From positions 310,001-374,000 of the forward strand of contig NZ_UTIQ01000241.1 of assembly GCF_900582625.1 (NCBI RefSeq): a DNA stretch of 64,000 bases. Direction: 5' to 3'. Under the pieces are notes generated by a model. That model did not search any database. It saw only the letters and a list, made by a program, of their open reading frames with translations, and was not told where the DNA came from. This document shows, in pieces, positions 1-8,241 of this stretch (its first letter is position 1; the number at the start of each line of letters is the position of its first letter). The stretch is from Pseudomonas viridiflava. Its GTDB lineage: Bacteria > Pseudomonadota > Gammaproteobacteria > Pseudomonadales > Pseudomonadaceae. The position numbers and the translations under genes were made by a program.

Positions 1-1753
1 GAACCTGCTCTTCGGTGGCCTTCAACGACGCGCCTTCGCTGAGTTTCAAATCGACCATCAGCTCAAGTCGCCCCGAAGACGGGAAGAACTGCTGGGGCAC
101 GAACTTGAACATAAAGATCGAGCCGGCAAACAACGCCAGGGTCAGCACGATTACGGTTTTTCGATGCCCCACGCACCATTCGACGACCCCGCGCACACGG
201 CGGTAGAACGGCGTCGAGTACGGGTCGTGGCCGGCGTCGCTGCCGCCGTGTTTGGCGGCGTGCAGCTTGGCCAGGTCGGGCAGTAATTTTTCGCCGATAT
301 AGGGCACGAAAATCACGGCGGCGATCCACGACACCAGCAGCGCGATGGCCACCACCTGGAAGATCGAGCGGGTGTATTCGCCAGTGCCCGATTGCGCGGT
401 GGCGATTGGCAGGAAGCCGGCCGCCGTGATCAACGTGCCGGTCAGCATCGGGAAGGCGGTGCTGGTCCAGGCGAAACTCGCGGCTTTAAAGCGCGAGTAC
501 CCCTGCTCCATTTTGATCGCCATCATTTCAACGGCGATGATCGCATCGTCCACCAACAACCCCAGCGCCAGCACCAGCGCGCCAAGGGAAATTTTGTGCA
601 AGCCGATGCCCAGGTAGTACATGGCCGTGAACGTCATGGCCAACACCAGCGGAATCACCAGCGCCACCACCAGACCGATGCGCAACCCCAGGGAGAAGAA
701 GCACACCAACATCACAATGGCCAGGGCTTCGACCAGCACCTGCACGAACTCGCCGACGCCGGTTTTCACCGCCGCGGGTTGGTCCGACACCTTGCTCAGC
801 TGCATACCGGCCGGCAGCGTTTGCTGCATACGGGCGAATTCTTTTTCCAGGGCGCTGCCCAGCACCAGAATGTCGCCGCCGGGCTTCATCGACACGGTCA
901 AGCCAATGGCGTCCTGGGCCATGAAACGCATGCGCGGCGCGGGCGGATCGCTGAAGCCACGGTGCACTTCGGCGACATCGGAAATTCGGAATGTGCGGTC
1001 GCCGATACGGATCGGGAAGGCTTTGATTTCATCCACCGACTCGAAGCGCCCCGTCACCCGCAACTGAATACGGTCGGACGGCGTTTCGAAAAAGCCCGAC
1101 GAGGCCACGGTGTTTTGTTCTTCCAGCGCCTTTTGTACCGCCGCCATGGGCAAACCGAGGGTCGCGGCTTTGACGTTGGAAAGCTCGATCCAGATTTTCT
1201 CGTCCTGCAGCCCGAGCAGGTCAACCTTGCCGACGTCCTTAACGCGCTGCAGTTGCAGCTGAATGCGGTCGGCGTAGTCCTTGAGCACGGCGTAGTCGAA
1301 ACCGTCGCCGGTCAGTGCATAGATATTGCCGTAGGTGGTGCCGAATTCGTCGTTGAAGAACGGGCCTTGAATGCCTTGCGGCAAGGTGTAGCGGATGTCG
1401 CTGACCTTCTTGCGAATCTGGTACCAGAGCTCGGGAATGTCGCGGGAATTCATGGAATCACGGGCCATAAACGTGACCTGCGACTCACCCGGACGCGAGA
1501 ACGAAACGATCTTCTCGAACTCGCCCGTCTCCATCAGTTTTTTCTCGATGCGCTCGGTCACCTGCCGCGACACTTCCTCGGCGCTGGCGCCCGGCCACAG
1601 GGTGCGCACCACCATGGCCTTGAAGGTGAAGGGCGGGTCTTCGCTCTGCCCCAGTTTGGTGTACGAAAGACCGCCGACGAGGGCCAGCAGCAACATCAAG
1701 AACAGCACGATCTGCCGATTGCGCAGCGCCCATTCGGATAGGTTGAAGCTCAT
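1..1753 (-). CDS. RND efflux permease, C-terminal part cut off by window edge
   Basis: Inner-membrane proton-driven RND transporter (AcrB/HAE1-like), the pump of a tripartite efflux system. The frame is open from the ATG at 1753 to the window edge, giving 584 residues of a protein usually a little over 1000 long. It begins MSFNLSEWALRNRQIV, followed by a first membrane helix at about residues 10-30. A large periplasmic loop comes next, then a block of helices from about residue 335. The acidic pair of the proton relay (LVDDAIIAVE) lies near residue 400. Six bases separate it from the upstream adaptor gene, so the two form one operon. The substrate cannot be told. Long plus-strand frames here are shadows of this gene. 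Confidence 0.93.
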   Translation of the reverse strand, partial: MSFNLSEWALRNRQIVLFLMLLLALVGGLSYTKLGQSEDPPFTFKAMVVRTLWPGASAEEVSRQVTERIEKKLMETGEFEKIVSFSRPGESQVTFMARDSMNSRDIPELWYQIRKKVSDIRYTLPQGIQGPFFNDEFGTTYGNIYALTGDGFDYAVLKDYADRIQLQLQRVKDVGKVDLLGLQDEKIWIELSNVKAATLGLPMAAVQKALEEQNTVASSGFFETPSDRIQLRVTGRFESVDEIKAFPIRIGDRTFRISDVAEVHRGFSDPPAPRMRFMAQDAIGLTVSMKPGGDILVLGSALEKEFARMQQTLPAGMQLSKVSDQPAAVKTGVGEFVQVLVEALAIVMLVCFFSLGLRIGLVVALVIPLVLAMTFTAMYYLGIGLHKISLGALVLALGLLVDDAIIAVEMMAIKMEQGYSRFKAASFAWTSTAFPMLTGTLITAAGFLPIATAQSGTGEYTRSIFQVVAIALLVSWIAAVIFVPYIGEKLLPDLAKLHAAKHGGSDAGHDPYSTPFYRRVRGVVEWCVGHRKTVIVLTLALFAGSIFMFKFVPQQFFPSSGRLELMVDLKLSEGASLKATEEQV

Positions 1754-1759
1754 CCGTGC

Positions 1760-2863
1760 TTACTCCTGCGCTGCCAGTTTGACCGAGCGATTGGCGTGGT
1801 CCACCGGCCGAACTTCCTGGCCTTCACGCAGTACTTGAACACCGGCGGCGACGACCCAGTCGGTGGCTTGCAACCCTTCGAGCACCGGCACCTGGTCTTC
1901 GCCATACGGGCCGACCTTGACGCTGCGGCGCATCAGCTTGGCAGTTTTCGGTTCCACCACCCACACAAAGGGTTTGCCGCCTTCGGCACTCAGCGCCGAC
2001 AGCGGAATGGCCAGCGGCACTTCACCGGCCACCGGCACGAACACGCGCGCGCTCTGGCCGAGGTCGGCTGGCACTTTATCGGCAGTGAAAGAAACGCGGG
2101 CGGCGTAGGTGCGCGACTGCGGATCGGCCGCTGGCGACAGTTCACGGATGCGTGCGGGATAACGAATATCGGGACGCGACCAGAGCTCGACGAACACTTC
2201 CTGACCGATGCTGAAGCGCTCGATGCTGTGCTCCGGCAGGCTGATCAGCACCTCGCGCTCGCCGTCGGCAGCCAAGGTGTAAACGGTTTGCCCGGCGGCG
2301 ACCACGTTGCCGACCTCTACCAGCCGCCGCGCTACCACGCCCGATTGGGTCGCGCGCAGCACCGAATAACCGGCCTGGTTGTTGGAGACATCGAATTCAG
2401 CCTTGGCCTGCTTCACCCGCGCTTCGCCGGCGCGGTACAGGTTTTCGGCGTTGTCGTACTGCGAGCGGCTGGCCATCTGCCGATCAAACAAGGTTTTGTA
2501 CCGATCACGTTCGCTGCGCACCAACTGCAGGTTGGCGGTCGCGGCGGCCACCTGTGCGCGCTGAGCTTCCAGTTGCAGTTGCACATCTTGCGGATCCAGC
2601 TCGGCCAGCGGCTGGTCCTTCTTCACCCGCGCGCCTACATCTACCAGGCGCTTGGTCACTTTGCCGCCGATGCGGAAGGCCAAATCCTGCTCCAGTCGGG
2701 CCCGCACTTCGCCAGGGAAGGTGTCGGCGGTTTCGCCGGCAGGCTGGGGCTGAACCACCAAGGCCGGACGCGGAGGCGTTTTCACTTCCTCGGCGGAGCC
2801 ACAAGCAGCGAGCAAAACAACAAGCGAGACGGGCAAGGCGAGTGGCAGGACATGGCGGAACAT
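1760..2863 (-). CDS. RND efflux periplasmic adaptor (membrane fusion) lipoprotein
   Basis: Periplasmic adaptor that links the RND permease to an outer-membrane channel. It has 367 residues from the ATG at 2863. I preferred this start to longer in-frame ones because it gives a clean lipoprotein signal with lipobox LAAC and Cys at residue 21. A biotinyl-lipoyl-like part (RIGGKVTKRLVDVGARVKKDQPLAELDP) flanks a coiled-coil hairpin at about residues 85-150. A beta-barrel and membrane-proximal domain follow. It is first in the operon with the permease 6 bp downstream, and divergent from the TetR gene at 2958. No outer-membrane channel gene is visible, so a channel encoded elsewhere is probably shared. 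Confidence 0.93.
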   Translation of the reverse strand: MFRHVLPLALPVSLVVLLAACGSAEEVKTPPRPALVVQPQPAGETADTFPGEVRARLEQDLAFRIGGKVTKRLVDVGARVKKDQPLAELDPQDVQLQLEAQRAQVAAATANLQLVRSERDRYKTLFDRQMASRSQYDNAENLYRAGEARVKQAKAEFDVSNNQAGYSVLRATQSGVVARRLVEVGNVVAAGQTVYTLAADGEREVLISLPEHSIERFSIGQEVFVELWSRPDIRYPARIRELSPAADPQSRTYAARVSFTADKVPADLGQSARVFVPVAGEVPLAIPLSALSAEGGKPFVWVVEPKTAKLMRRSVKVGPYGEDQVPVLEGLQATDWVVAAGVQVLREGQEVRPVDHANRSVKLAAQE

Positions 2864-2957
2864 GATGTAAGACCTTTCGCGAATTAAGGCTTTGAATAAT
2901 TGTACTGGGCGGTATAGTAAAAATAGCAAACTCGCCAGTCCAGTAATAAAACGCGAA
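2864..2957. promoter_or_regulatory. Divergent promoter region between efflux operon and TetR gene
   Basis: The 94 bp between two divergent starts are AT-rich compared with their surroundings. They contain inverted half-sites TACTGG (2903-2908) and CCAGTA (2940-2945), and a TACT-N9-AGTA dyad at 2903-2919. The position and symmetry suit an operator for the adjacent TetR protein acting on both genes. This is inferred from layout; I recognise no known operator consensus. Confidence 0.4.
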
Positions 2958-3596
2958 ATGTCAGACAATCTATTACCGCCAAGCGGACCCGGTCGTCCGA
3001 AAGACCTTACAAAGCGCGCCGCCATTCTTGATGCCGCCAAGAACCTGTTTCTGCGCCTGGGTTACGACGGTTGCAGCATGGATGCGATTGCCGCCGAAGC
3101 CGGCGTTTCCAAGCTCACGGTGTACAGCCACTTCACCGACAAGGAGACACTGTTCTCCATGGCGGTGCGCGCCAAGTGCGAAGAGCAGATGCCGCTGGTG
3201 ATTTTCGAGCTGCTGGAAACCGCGCCTATCGAAACCGTGCTGCTGAATGTTGCCCAGGCGTTTCATTGCCTGGTCAGCAGCCGCGAGTCCATCGAACTGC
3301 ACCGCGTGATGATTTCCCTAGGCAGCCAGGACCCGAAGCTGGCGAAGATGTTTTACGAGTCCGGCCCGAAGGTCGTGCACGACGAAATGGCCGGGCTGCT
3401 GAGCAAGGCCGATCAGTTAGGGAAATTACGCATCGAGAATCCGGAGCTGGCCGCCGAGCATTTCCTGTGCCTGCTCAAAGGCGGCATCAACTTCCGGCTG
3501 CTGATTGGCTGCAATGCCGAAGACGAGCTGTGCTCCACCGAGGAGCAGATTGCCGACGCGGTGGCGATGTTTGTGCGGGCTTATTTGCCGCGTTGA
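2958..3596 (+). CDS. TetR/AcrR family regulator, probable repressor of the adjacent efflux pump
   Basis: DNA-binding one-component regulator of 212 residues. The N-terminal helix-turn-helix occupies about residues 18-65 (AAILDAAKNLFLRLGYDGCSMDAIAAEAGVSKLTVYSHF, quoted here as family signature parts AGVSKLTVYSHF). The C-terminal ligand domain resembles the TetR_C group found with efflux operons. An in-frame ATG 66 bases upstream exists, but the start at 2958 gives the usual short N-terminal arm ahead of the helix-turn-helix. It is divergent from the RND operon, the classic arrangement for local repression relieved by a pump substrate. The ligand is unknown. Confidence 0.9.
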   Translation: MSDNLLPPSGPGRPKDLTKRAAILDAAKNLFLRLGYDGCSMDAIAAEAGVSKLTVYSHFTDKETLFSMAVRAKCEEQMPLVIFELLETAPIETVLLNVAQAFHCLVSSRESIELHRVMISLGSQDPKLAKMFYESGPKVVHDEMAGLLSKADQLGKLRIENPELAAEHFLCLLKGGINFRLLIGCNAEDELCSTEEQIADAVAMFVRAYLPR

Positions 3597-3611
3597 ATTG
3601 AAGACTTAAAA

Positions 3612-3675
3612 GCTCGCGGCTGAAGCCGCTCCTACAGGTTGTGCGAGACCGCTGGAGAGGCTTTAGCCTCGCACC
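3612..3675. repeat. REP palindrome pair
   Basis: A REP core of the Pseudomonas type (GCGGCTGAAGCCGCTCCTAC, about 3616-3635) is followed by a diverged inverted copy (GAGAGGCTTTAGCCTCGCA, about 3656-3674). The pair fills the gap between the convergent TetR and rsmJ genes. Confidence 0.85.
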
Positions 3676-4455
3676 TCAAGGTTTCAGCGCTTTTTTCGGG
3701 TAGATGTCGTAGCGGCTCGACTTGCCGTCCAGCGCATAGCTGGGCTTGGTGCCAGCGATAATCGGCGCCTTGCGCGGGCGCTTGACCACCACGCGGTGGG
3801 TGGCCAATGCCAGGGCCGCTTCGAGTAGCGCCGGGGCATCGAGGTCGTCGCCCACCAGCGGGCGGAACAGGCGCATTTCCTTTTTCACCAGCGCGCTTTT
3901 GTCTCGATGGGGAAACATCGGGTCGAGGTAAATCACCTGCGGCGCCTCCCCTTCCCAGCCGCGCATCAATTCGATGGCGTTGCCGACCAGCAAGCGCATC
4001 TGCGCCACAATCGCGCCCACCTCTTCATCACCTTTGGCGCGCGCCAGGCCGTCTTCAAGCAACGCGGCAATCAGTGGCTGACGCTCGATCATCGCCGTCT
4101 GGCATCCCAGGCTCGCCAGCACAAACGCATCACGCCCCAGGCCCGCCGTGGCATCCAGTACCGAAGGCCGCACGCCCGGTTGCACGCCGACCGCCTTGGC
4201 GATCATTTGCCCCGTGCCGCCGCCAAACAAGCGCCGATGCGCCACCGCGCCCTCGACGAAATCGACCCGCACCGGCCCAGGCGCCTGCGGGCCAAGGTCG
4301 GCCAACTGCAAACCGCTTTCGCCCAGTTGCAAGGCAAAGTCAGCCTCACCTTCCAGAGGCAAACCCAGGCGCGCGGCCCACTTCGCAGCGGCCTCGGTAA
4401 AGGCCGGCGCCAAAGCTTGGGCACGCACTACAACGCTGGGAATGTGATCGCTCAT
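3676..4455 (-). CDS. rsmJ: 16S rRNA (guanine1516-N2)-methyltransferase
   Basis: RsmJ (YhiQ) uses S-adenosylmethionine to methylate the N2 of G1516 in 16S rRNA, in the cytoplasm. The protein has 259 residues, close to the family length. The SAM-binding loop LDATAGLGRDAFVLASLG lies near residues 100-117, and the catalytic IYLDPMFPHRDKSALVKKEM block near 175-194. The start is ATG at 4455. It is the last gene of a minus-strand run (DUF72, PEP-mutase family, extensin-like, rsmJ) and lies 43 bp after the extensin-like gene. It ends against a REP pair. Confidence 0.95.
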   Translation of the reverse strand: MSDHIPSVVVRAQALAPAFTEAAAKWAARLGLPLEGEADFALQLGESGLQLADLGPQAPGPVRVDFVEGAVAHRRLFGGGTGQMIAKAVGVQPGVRPSVLDATAGLGRDAFVLASLGCQTAMIERQPLIAALLEDGLARAKGDEEVGAIVAQMRLLVGNAIELMRGWEGEAPQVIYLDPMFPHRDKSALVKKEMRLFRPLVGDDLDAPALLEAALALATHRVVVKRPRKAPIIAGTKPSYALDGKSSRYDIYPKKALKP

Positions 4456-4498
4456 GGGCTGGCGGCTCGTGATAAAGGGCGCGGCATTCTGCCAGAGC

Positions 4499-5191
4499 CT
4501 AGCGACAGAGGCGAAACATGCCCATGTCGAGGTGGAAATGGTCGTGATGCGCGGCGTTGTAATCCGGGCTCAGGGTGACATTGAACGCCTTGCAGCCAGC
4601 GTCGCGGGCCAGGCGCAGAAAGCGCGCCTCGTCATCGTCGCCGTTCCAGTCCCGCGCTACGGTAATGCGGCGGCCGTCGGCCAGACGAAAACCGGCGATG
4701 TCCAGGGCATTAGCGCTGGCGTGCTGGCTGCGCCGTGAGCTGTTGCCGATGTTGCGGCAGGCGAAGCTGCCGAGATGGTCGATGCGCGTCACCGCCTGGC
4801 CGTACACCGCTTGCGCAGCCGGTTGTAGACCGTGGCGTTCGTACATTGCGAAGGCCACGGCCAGCGGGCAGGTGGCGATAAAGCTGCTGCTGAAGGCCAC
4901 CTGTGAGCCTTGCACCCGCACCACATTGCTCAGCGGGCAATTGGCCGTGGCGGCGTTGTCGGCCAACGGTAAAAAACGCACCGGCGAGGTGGCCAATGCC
5001 TGCGCGCACAGATCGCGGTCCTGGCCCAGACGCATCATTTTCCATGGCGTCAGCCAGTTCGGCGCCAGGCGCACGTCCAGCGGCGCCCAAGGGTTCCACT
5101 GCGGCGGCACCTGCCACCAGCCGCGCCACACCGCGAACGGCGCTGCGCCCAGAACCACGAGGACGATTAACAATTTGAGCAGCCCGCGCAC
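4499..5191 (-). CDS. Extensin-like C-terminal domain protein, membrane anchored
   Basis: 230 residues starting with GTG, 2 bp after the stop of the upstream gene, so it is likely translationally coupled. One N-terminal hydrophobic segment (residues 4-22) would anchor it in the inner membrane with the rest in the periplasm. The remainder matches the extensin-like C-terminal family. It shows SQHASANALDIAGFRL at about 150-165 and HHDHFHLD near the C-terminus, the His/Asp layout of LAS-type metallopeptidases. Cysteines at several positions could form disulfides. A cell-wall hydrolase role is inferred from the fold. No substrate is proven for this group. Confidence 0.85.
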   Translation of the reverse strand: MRGLLKLLIVLVVLGAAPFAVWRGWWQVPPQWNPWAPLDVRLAPNWLTPWKMMRLGQDRDLCAQALATSPVRFLPLADNAATANCPLSNVVRVQGSQVAFSSSFIATCPLAVAFAMYERHGLQPAAQAVYGQAVTRIDHLGSFACRNIGNSSRRSQHASANALDIAGFRLADGRRITVARDWNGDDDEARFLRLARDAGCKAFNVTLSPDYNAAHHDHFHLDMGMFRLCR

Positions 5192-5193
5192 CG

Positions 5194-6024
5194 TCAGCCC
5201 TTGAACAGGTTGTTCAGCTGTTGGAACGGCATCGCCTGCTCGGCGAACGTGAAGCGGCCTTCTTGCTGAATGGCCTGGGCGGCGCGAAAGAATTCACCGT
5301 AGGCCGCGCGGGCCAAGGACGAGCCGACGCTGATACGCTTCACGCCCAAATCCTGCAATTGCGCCACGGTGAGCGTCACGCCAGACAAGCCCATCAATAC
5401 GTTCACCGGCTTGGGCGCCAGGGCGCGCACCACCGTTTCAATCTCCTGCACCGAACGCAGGCCCGGCGCGAACAACACGTCGGCACCCGCTTCGGCGAAC
5501 GCTTGCAGACGGCGGATGGTGTCGGCCAGGTCGTCGCGGCCATTCAACAGATTCTCGGCCCGCGCCGTGAGGGTGAAGGGAAACGCCAGGTTGCGCGCGG
5601 CGGCGACGGCGGCCTGAACGCGCTCTACCGCCAGTTGGAAATCGTAGATCGGCGCCTCGCTGCGGCCGCTGGCGTCTTCGATGGAACCGCCGACCAAGCC
5701 GACGGCAGCCGCACGTTGAATGCAGACGGCGCAGCCTTCGGGGTCATCGGCAAAACCGTTTTCCAGATCCCCCGCCACGGGCAAATCGGTGGCGGCCACG
5801 ATGGCTTGGGCGTTGGCGAGGTTCTCGTCCAACGACAGCGCGCCTTCGGCGTCTGGTCGCCCGAGGGAAAACGCCAAGCCGGCACTGGTGGTAGCCAAGG
5901 CGTTGTAGCCGAGGCTGGCGAGTATTTTCGCCGAGCCGGCGTCCCACGGGTTGGGGATTACAAACGCACCATCGGCGACATGGAGTTGCTGAAAGGCGTG
6001 GGCGCGTTCGAGTTGCGAGGGCAT
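5194..6024 (-). CDS. Isocitrate lyase/PEP mutase superfamily protein
   Basis: Cytoplasmic TIM-barrel enzyme of the oxaloacetate hydrolase/PEP-mutase group, 276 residues. Visible signatures are NPWDAGSAKILASLG (residues 24-38), AGDLENGFADDP, which supplies Mg-binding acidic residues, and GGSIEDAS. Members break or form C-C or C-P bonds next to a carboxylate; the actual substrate here is unknown. The start was set at ATG 6024 because AGGAC sits 7-8 bases upstream; a longer frame from 6078 lacks such a site. It lies between DUF72 and the extensin-like gene in one tight minus-strand unit. Confidence 0.85.
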   Translation of the reverse strand: MPSQLERAHAFQQLHVADGAFVIPNPWDAGSAKILASLGYNALATTSAGLAFSLGRPDAEGALSLDENLANAQAIVAATDLPVAGDLENGFADDPEGCAVCIQRAAAVGLVGGSIEDASGRSEAPIYDFQLAVERVQAAVAAARNLAFPFTLTARAENLLNGRDDLADTIRRLQAFAEAGADVLFAPGLRSVQEIETVVRALAPKPVNVLMGLSGVTLTVAQLQDLGVKRISVGSSLARAAYGEFFRAAQAIQQEGRFTFAEQAMPFQQLNNLFKG

Positions 6025-6080
6025 GGGGTCGTCCTGCGTTCTGTTTGGTTTGATGGGTGGGGCTGGCGTCGGCATCAACC

Positions 6081-6938
6081 TTAAAGCAGACCCAACTGCT
6101 CCGCCGCGGGTTCGACCTCTAATTCCGGCAACGTCGGCAAACCGGGCAGCAACTTGCGCAACTGCTGGTGAAACCGTCGCGCCAGTTGCGCAGCCAATAC
6201 GTTGTCGGGCGTGTGCAGAAAGACATAGGGCGTACGCCCCTCTTCAATCCAGCCGGCGACCTTGCTCAGCCAAGGCTGCATAAACGCGTCATTGGCCTCC
6301 AACTCGGGACGGCCAATAAAACGAAGCTGTGGGAACTGCGTGAATGCCGCCGGCCGAGTCGGCAAGCGTGGCTTTTTCGCCTGCGCGTGGAGTACCGCTG
6401 GGTGGTTGGATACGCAACTAAACAACGCCCGCGAATCCAGACACACGCGTTCCACGCCCTCGTCGAGCAGCATGCGGTTCAGCACGCGCTCGTCTTCCCC
6501 TTTGGCGAAGAACGCCGGATGACGCACCTCGACGGCCAACGGCACAGCCAGTTCAGCAATAAATGCGCGCAATTCGACCAGGCGCTGCGGGCCGAACTTG
6601 GCGGGCAGCTGCAACCAATACGGCGCCACGCGCGGACCCAACGGTTTTAACAGGCGGACAAAGGCGTGGGCGGCGTCGAACTGCGCGTACAGATCGCTGC
6701 TGTGACTGATGTCGCGGGGCAATTTGGCGCAGAAGCGAAAGTGTTCCGGCATCTGCTCGGCCCAGCGTTGCACGGTGGCTTCCGAGGGCTGGGCGTAGAA
6801 AGTGGTGTTGCCCTCAACGGTGTTGAAGACGTGGGCGTAGAGGCCGAGAAAGTCGGCGCTGCGGGCGGAATCGGGATACAGATCACCGCGCCAGGCAGGT
6901 TCGCTCCAGGAAGGACAACCGAGGAAATAGGGAAGCAT
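6081..6938 (-). CDS. DUF72 family protein (YecE-like)
   Basis: 285-residue cytoplasmic protein of the DUF72/YecE family, a TIM-barrel-like fold whose biochemical function is not established. Family hallmarks visible are GCPSWSEPAWRGDLYP at the N-terminus, NTVEGNTTFYAQPSEATVQRWAEQMPEHFRFCAKLPRDISH (residues 38-78, in parts) and RPEL plus PYVFLHTPDN late in the protein. The start is ATG 6938; the TTG just before it is less likely. It begins 7 bp after the small orphan gene at 6946-7290 and is followed by the PEP-mutase-family gene, so it probably shares their transcript. Confidence 0.88.
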   Translation of the reverse strand: MLPYFLGCPSWSEPAWRGDLYPDSARSADFLGLYAHVFNTVEGNTTFYAQPSEATVQRWAEQMPEHFRFCAKLPRDISHSSDLYAQFDAAHAFVRLLKPLGPRVAPYWLQLPAKFGPQRLVELRAFIAELAVPLAVEVRHPAFFAKGEDERVLNRMLLDEGVERVCLDSRALFSCVSNHPAVLHAQAKKPRLPTRPAAFTQFPQLRFIGRPELEANDAFMQPWLSKVAGWIEEGRTPYVFLHTPDNVLAAQLARRFHQQLRKLLPGLPTLPELEVEPAAEQLGLL

Positions 6939-6945
6939 CAAGGCT

Positions 6946-7290
6946 TCAGGCGTACGTATCGAGGCCGAGAATTTCCGTGGCGTCGGTTTCGTTCGAGTAG
7001 CTGGCGGTGCTGGCGTAGCTGGCCAGTGCCTGCTGAGCGCGGGCGCTTACGCCGCTGCGCTGGGTGTACACGTCTTGCGAGCGGGCCGGCAGGCTGTCGC
7101 TGCTGGCGTTGCTGGCTTGCACACGGCGTTGCTGAGGGGTGCTTTCGATACCTTGCGTGGTCGACGGGGTAGCGGGTACCTCACGACGCGCCTCTTGTTC
7201 GCGCTGAATCTCGCGAAAAGGCGTGACCGCGCTTCCCGGACGAGGGGTGCGATCCAGCGTGTAAGAGGAGGTAAAACCGTCGATGCGCAT
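6946..7290 (-). CDS. Small hypothetical protein
   Basis: 114 residues beginning MRIDGFTSSYTLDRTPRPGSA. It is hydrophilic and low in complexity: rich in Ser, Thr, Gln and Arg, no signal peptide, no membrane helix, no domain I recognise. The predicted protein is probably largely disordered. I chose ATG 7290 over an in-frame start at 7362 because the residues added by the longer form fall in a region with no coding character. It lies 7 bp before the DUF72 gene on the same strand. Function unknown. I recall proteins with this N-terminus at the same place in other Pseudomonas, but that needs a search. Confidence 0.6.
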   Translation of the reverse strand: MRIDGFTSSYTLDRTPRPGSAVTPFREIQREQEARREVPATPSTTQGIESTPQQRRVQASNASSDSLPARSQDVYTQRSGVSARAQQALASYASTASYSNETDATEILGLDTYA

Positions 7291-7465
7291 TACTGCTCGT
7301 ACTTCTCTAGCAAAAGTATCGGAAATGGCTGACAGACATTGGCCAATCGCAACTACGGCCAATCTATGTGTCGGGTATGTAACCAGAGTCGATTTATAAG
7401 CGCAATCCGGACTTACACAGCTAGTCGGAAATTACTTACAAGCGGGACGTTTTAGCGCCGGACGG

Positions 7466-8146
7466 TCAAGGCGCCGCTTTGGGCGTGGCCACGTTGTCGC
7501 GCAGGTAAACCGGCTGCGCCTGATCCGCCGGCAGCGCTTCGCCACGGGCCCAGGCGCCTTGTGCCAGGGCGAGCAAGTCCAGCGCGTGGGGCAGCATGGC
7601 CGGTTCCTGGCCAACCACAGCCACCGGAATGCGCGCTGCGAAAGTGCCCCAACCGGTGCCGGCGCCGAACCACTCGCCGCTGGCGTCGCGCGGCAGGTTC
7701 GCCTGTTCGGGCGGCAACACCGCTTCCACGCCGGCTAAACGCATTTCGCCCTGCTCGGCGCGGTAACAACCCCAATACACTTCGTCCATGCGCGCGTCGA
7801 TGGCGCTCGCCACTTGCTGCGCGCCGTGCTCGCGCAGTGCGCGCTGTGCCAGAACGGCCAGGTTCGACACCGGCAGCACCGGTCGATCCAGCGCAAACGC
7901 CAAGCCTTGAACCACGCCGATGGCGATACGCACCCCGGTAAACGCGCCAGGACCCCGGCCGAAGGCGATGGCGTCCACTGCTGACAAACTGATACCGCCT
8001 TCGGACAGCAGGTCTTTGATCATCGGCAGCAAGCGCTGAGCGTGCAGACGCGGAATCACTTCGTAGTGGCTCAGCACTTTGCCGTCATGCAGCAAGGCAA
8101 CGGAGCAAGCTTCGGTTGCGGTATCCAGGGCCAGCAGAGTGCTCAT
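7466..8146 (-). CDS. tsaB: tRNA threonylcarbamoyladenosine biosynthesis protein TsaB
   Basis: TsaB (YeaZ) is the scaffold partner of TsaD in making t6A37 on ANN-decoding tRNAs in the cytoplasm. The protein has 226 residues. It starts MSTLLALDTATEACSVALLHDG, the ASKHA-fold strand typical of the family, and carries FGRGPGAFTGVRIAIGV near residues 65-81. The start is ATG 8146; the frame runs further upstream but that extension overlaps the adk terminator. It lies downstream of adk on the same strand, an order I recall from other pseudomonads. Confidence 0.95.
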   Translation of the reverse strand: MSTLLALDTATEACSVALLHDGKVLSHYEVIPRLHAQRLLPMIKDLLSEGGISLSAVDAIAFGRGPGAFTGVRIAIGVVQGLAFALDRPVLPVSNLAVLAQRALREHGAQQVASAIDARMDEVYWGCYRAEQGEMRLAGVEAVLPPEQANLPRDASGEWFGAGTGWGTFAARIPVAVVGQEPAMLPHALDLLALAQGAWARGEALPADQAQPVYLRDNVATPKAAP

Positions 8147-8195
8147 TCGGGGTATCCAGGGTTTTGGTCGAAAAAAACGCTGCGCAGTATAAACG

Positions 8196-8221
8196 CCAAC
8201 GGCCCGCAAGCGGGCCGTTGG
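8196..8221 (-). terminator. Hairpin terminator after adk
   Basis: Perfect 12-bp stem (CCAACGGCCCGC / GCGGGCCGTTGG) with a 2-base loop, 20 bp beyond the adk stop. It is followed on the minus strand by CGTTTATA, a weak T tract. It probably ends adk transcription. Confidence 0.65.
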
Positions 8222-8241
8222 TTTGAAGCGGGTCGGTTCGC

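Noticed and set aside
392..1741. 449-residue plus-strand frame
   Set aside because: His/Arg/Gln-rich shadow of the RND permease on the other strand; no domain and no ribosome site.
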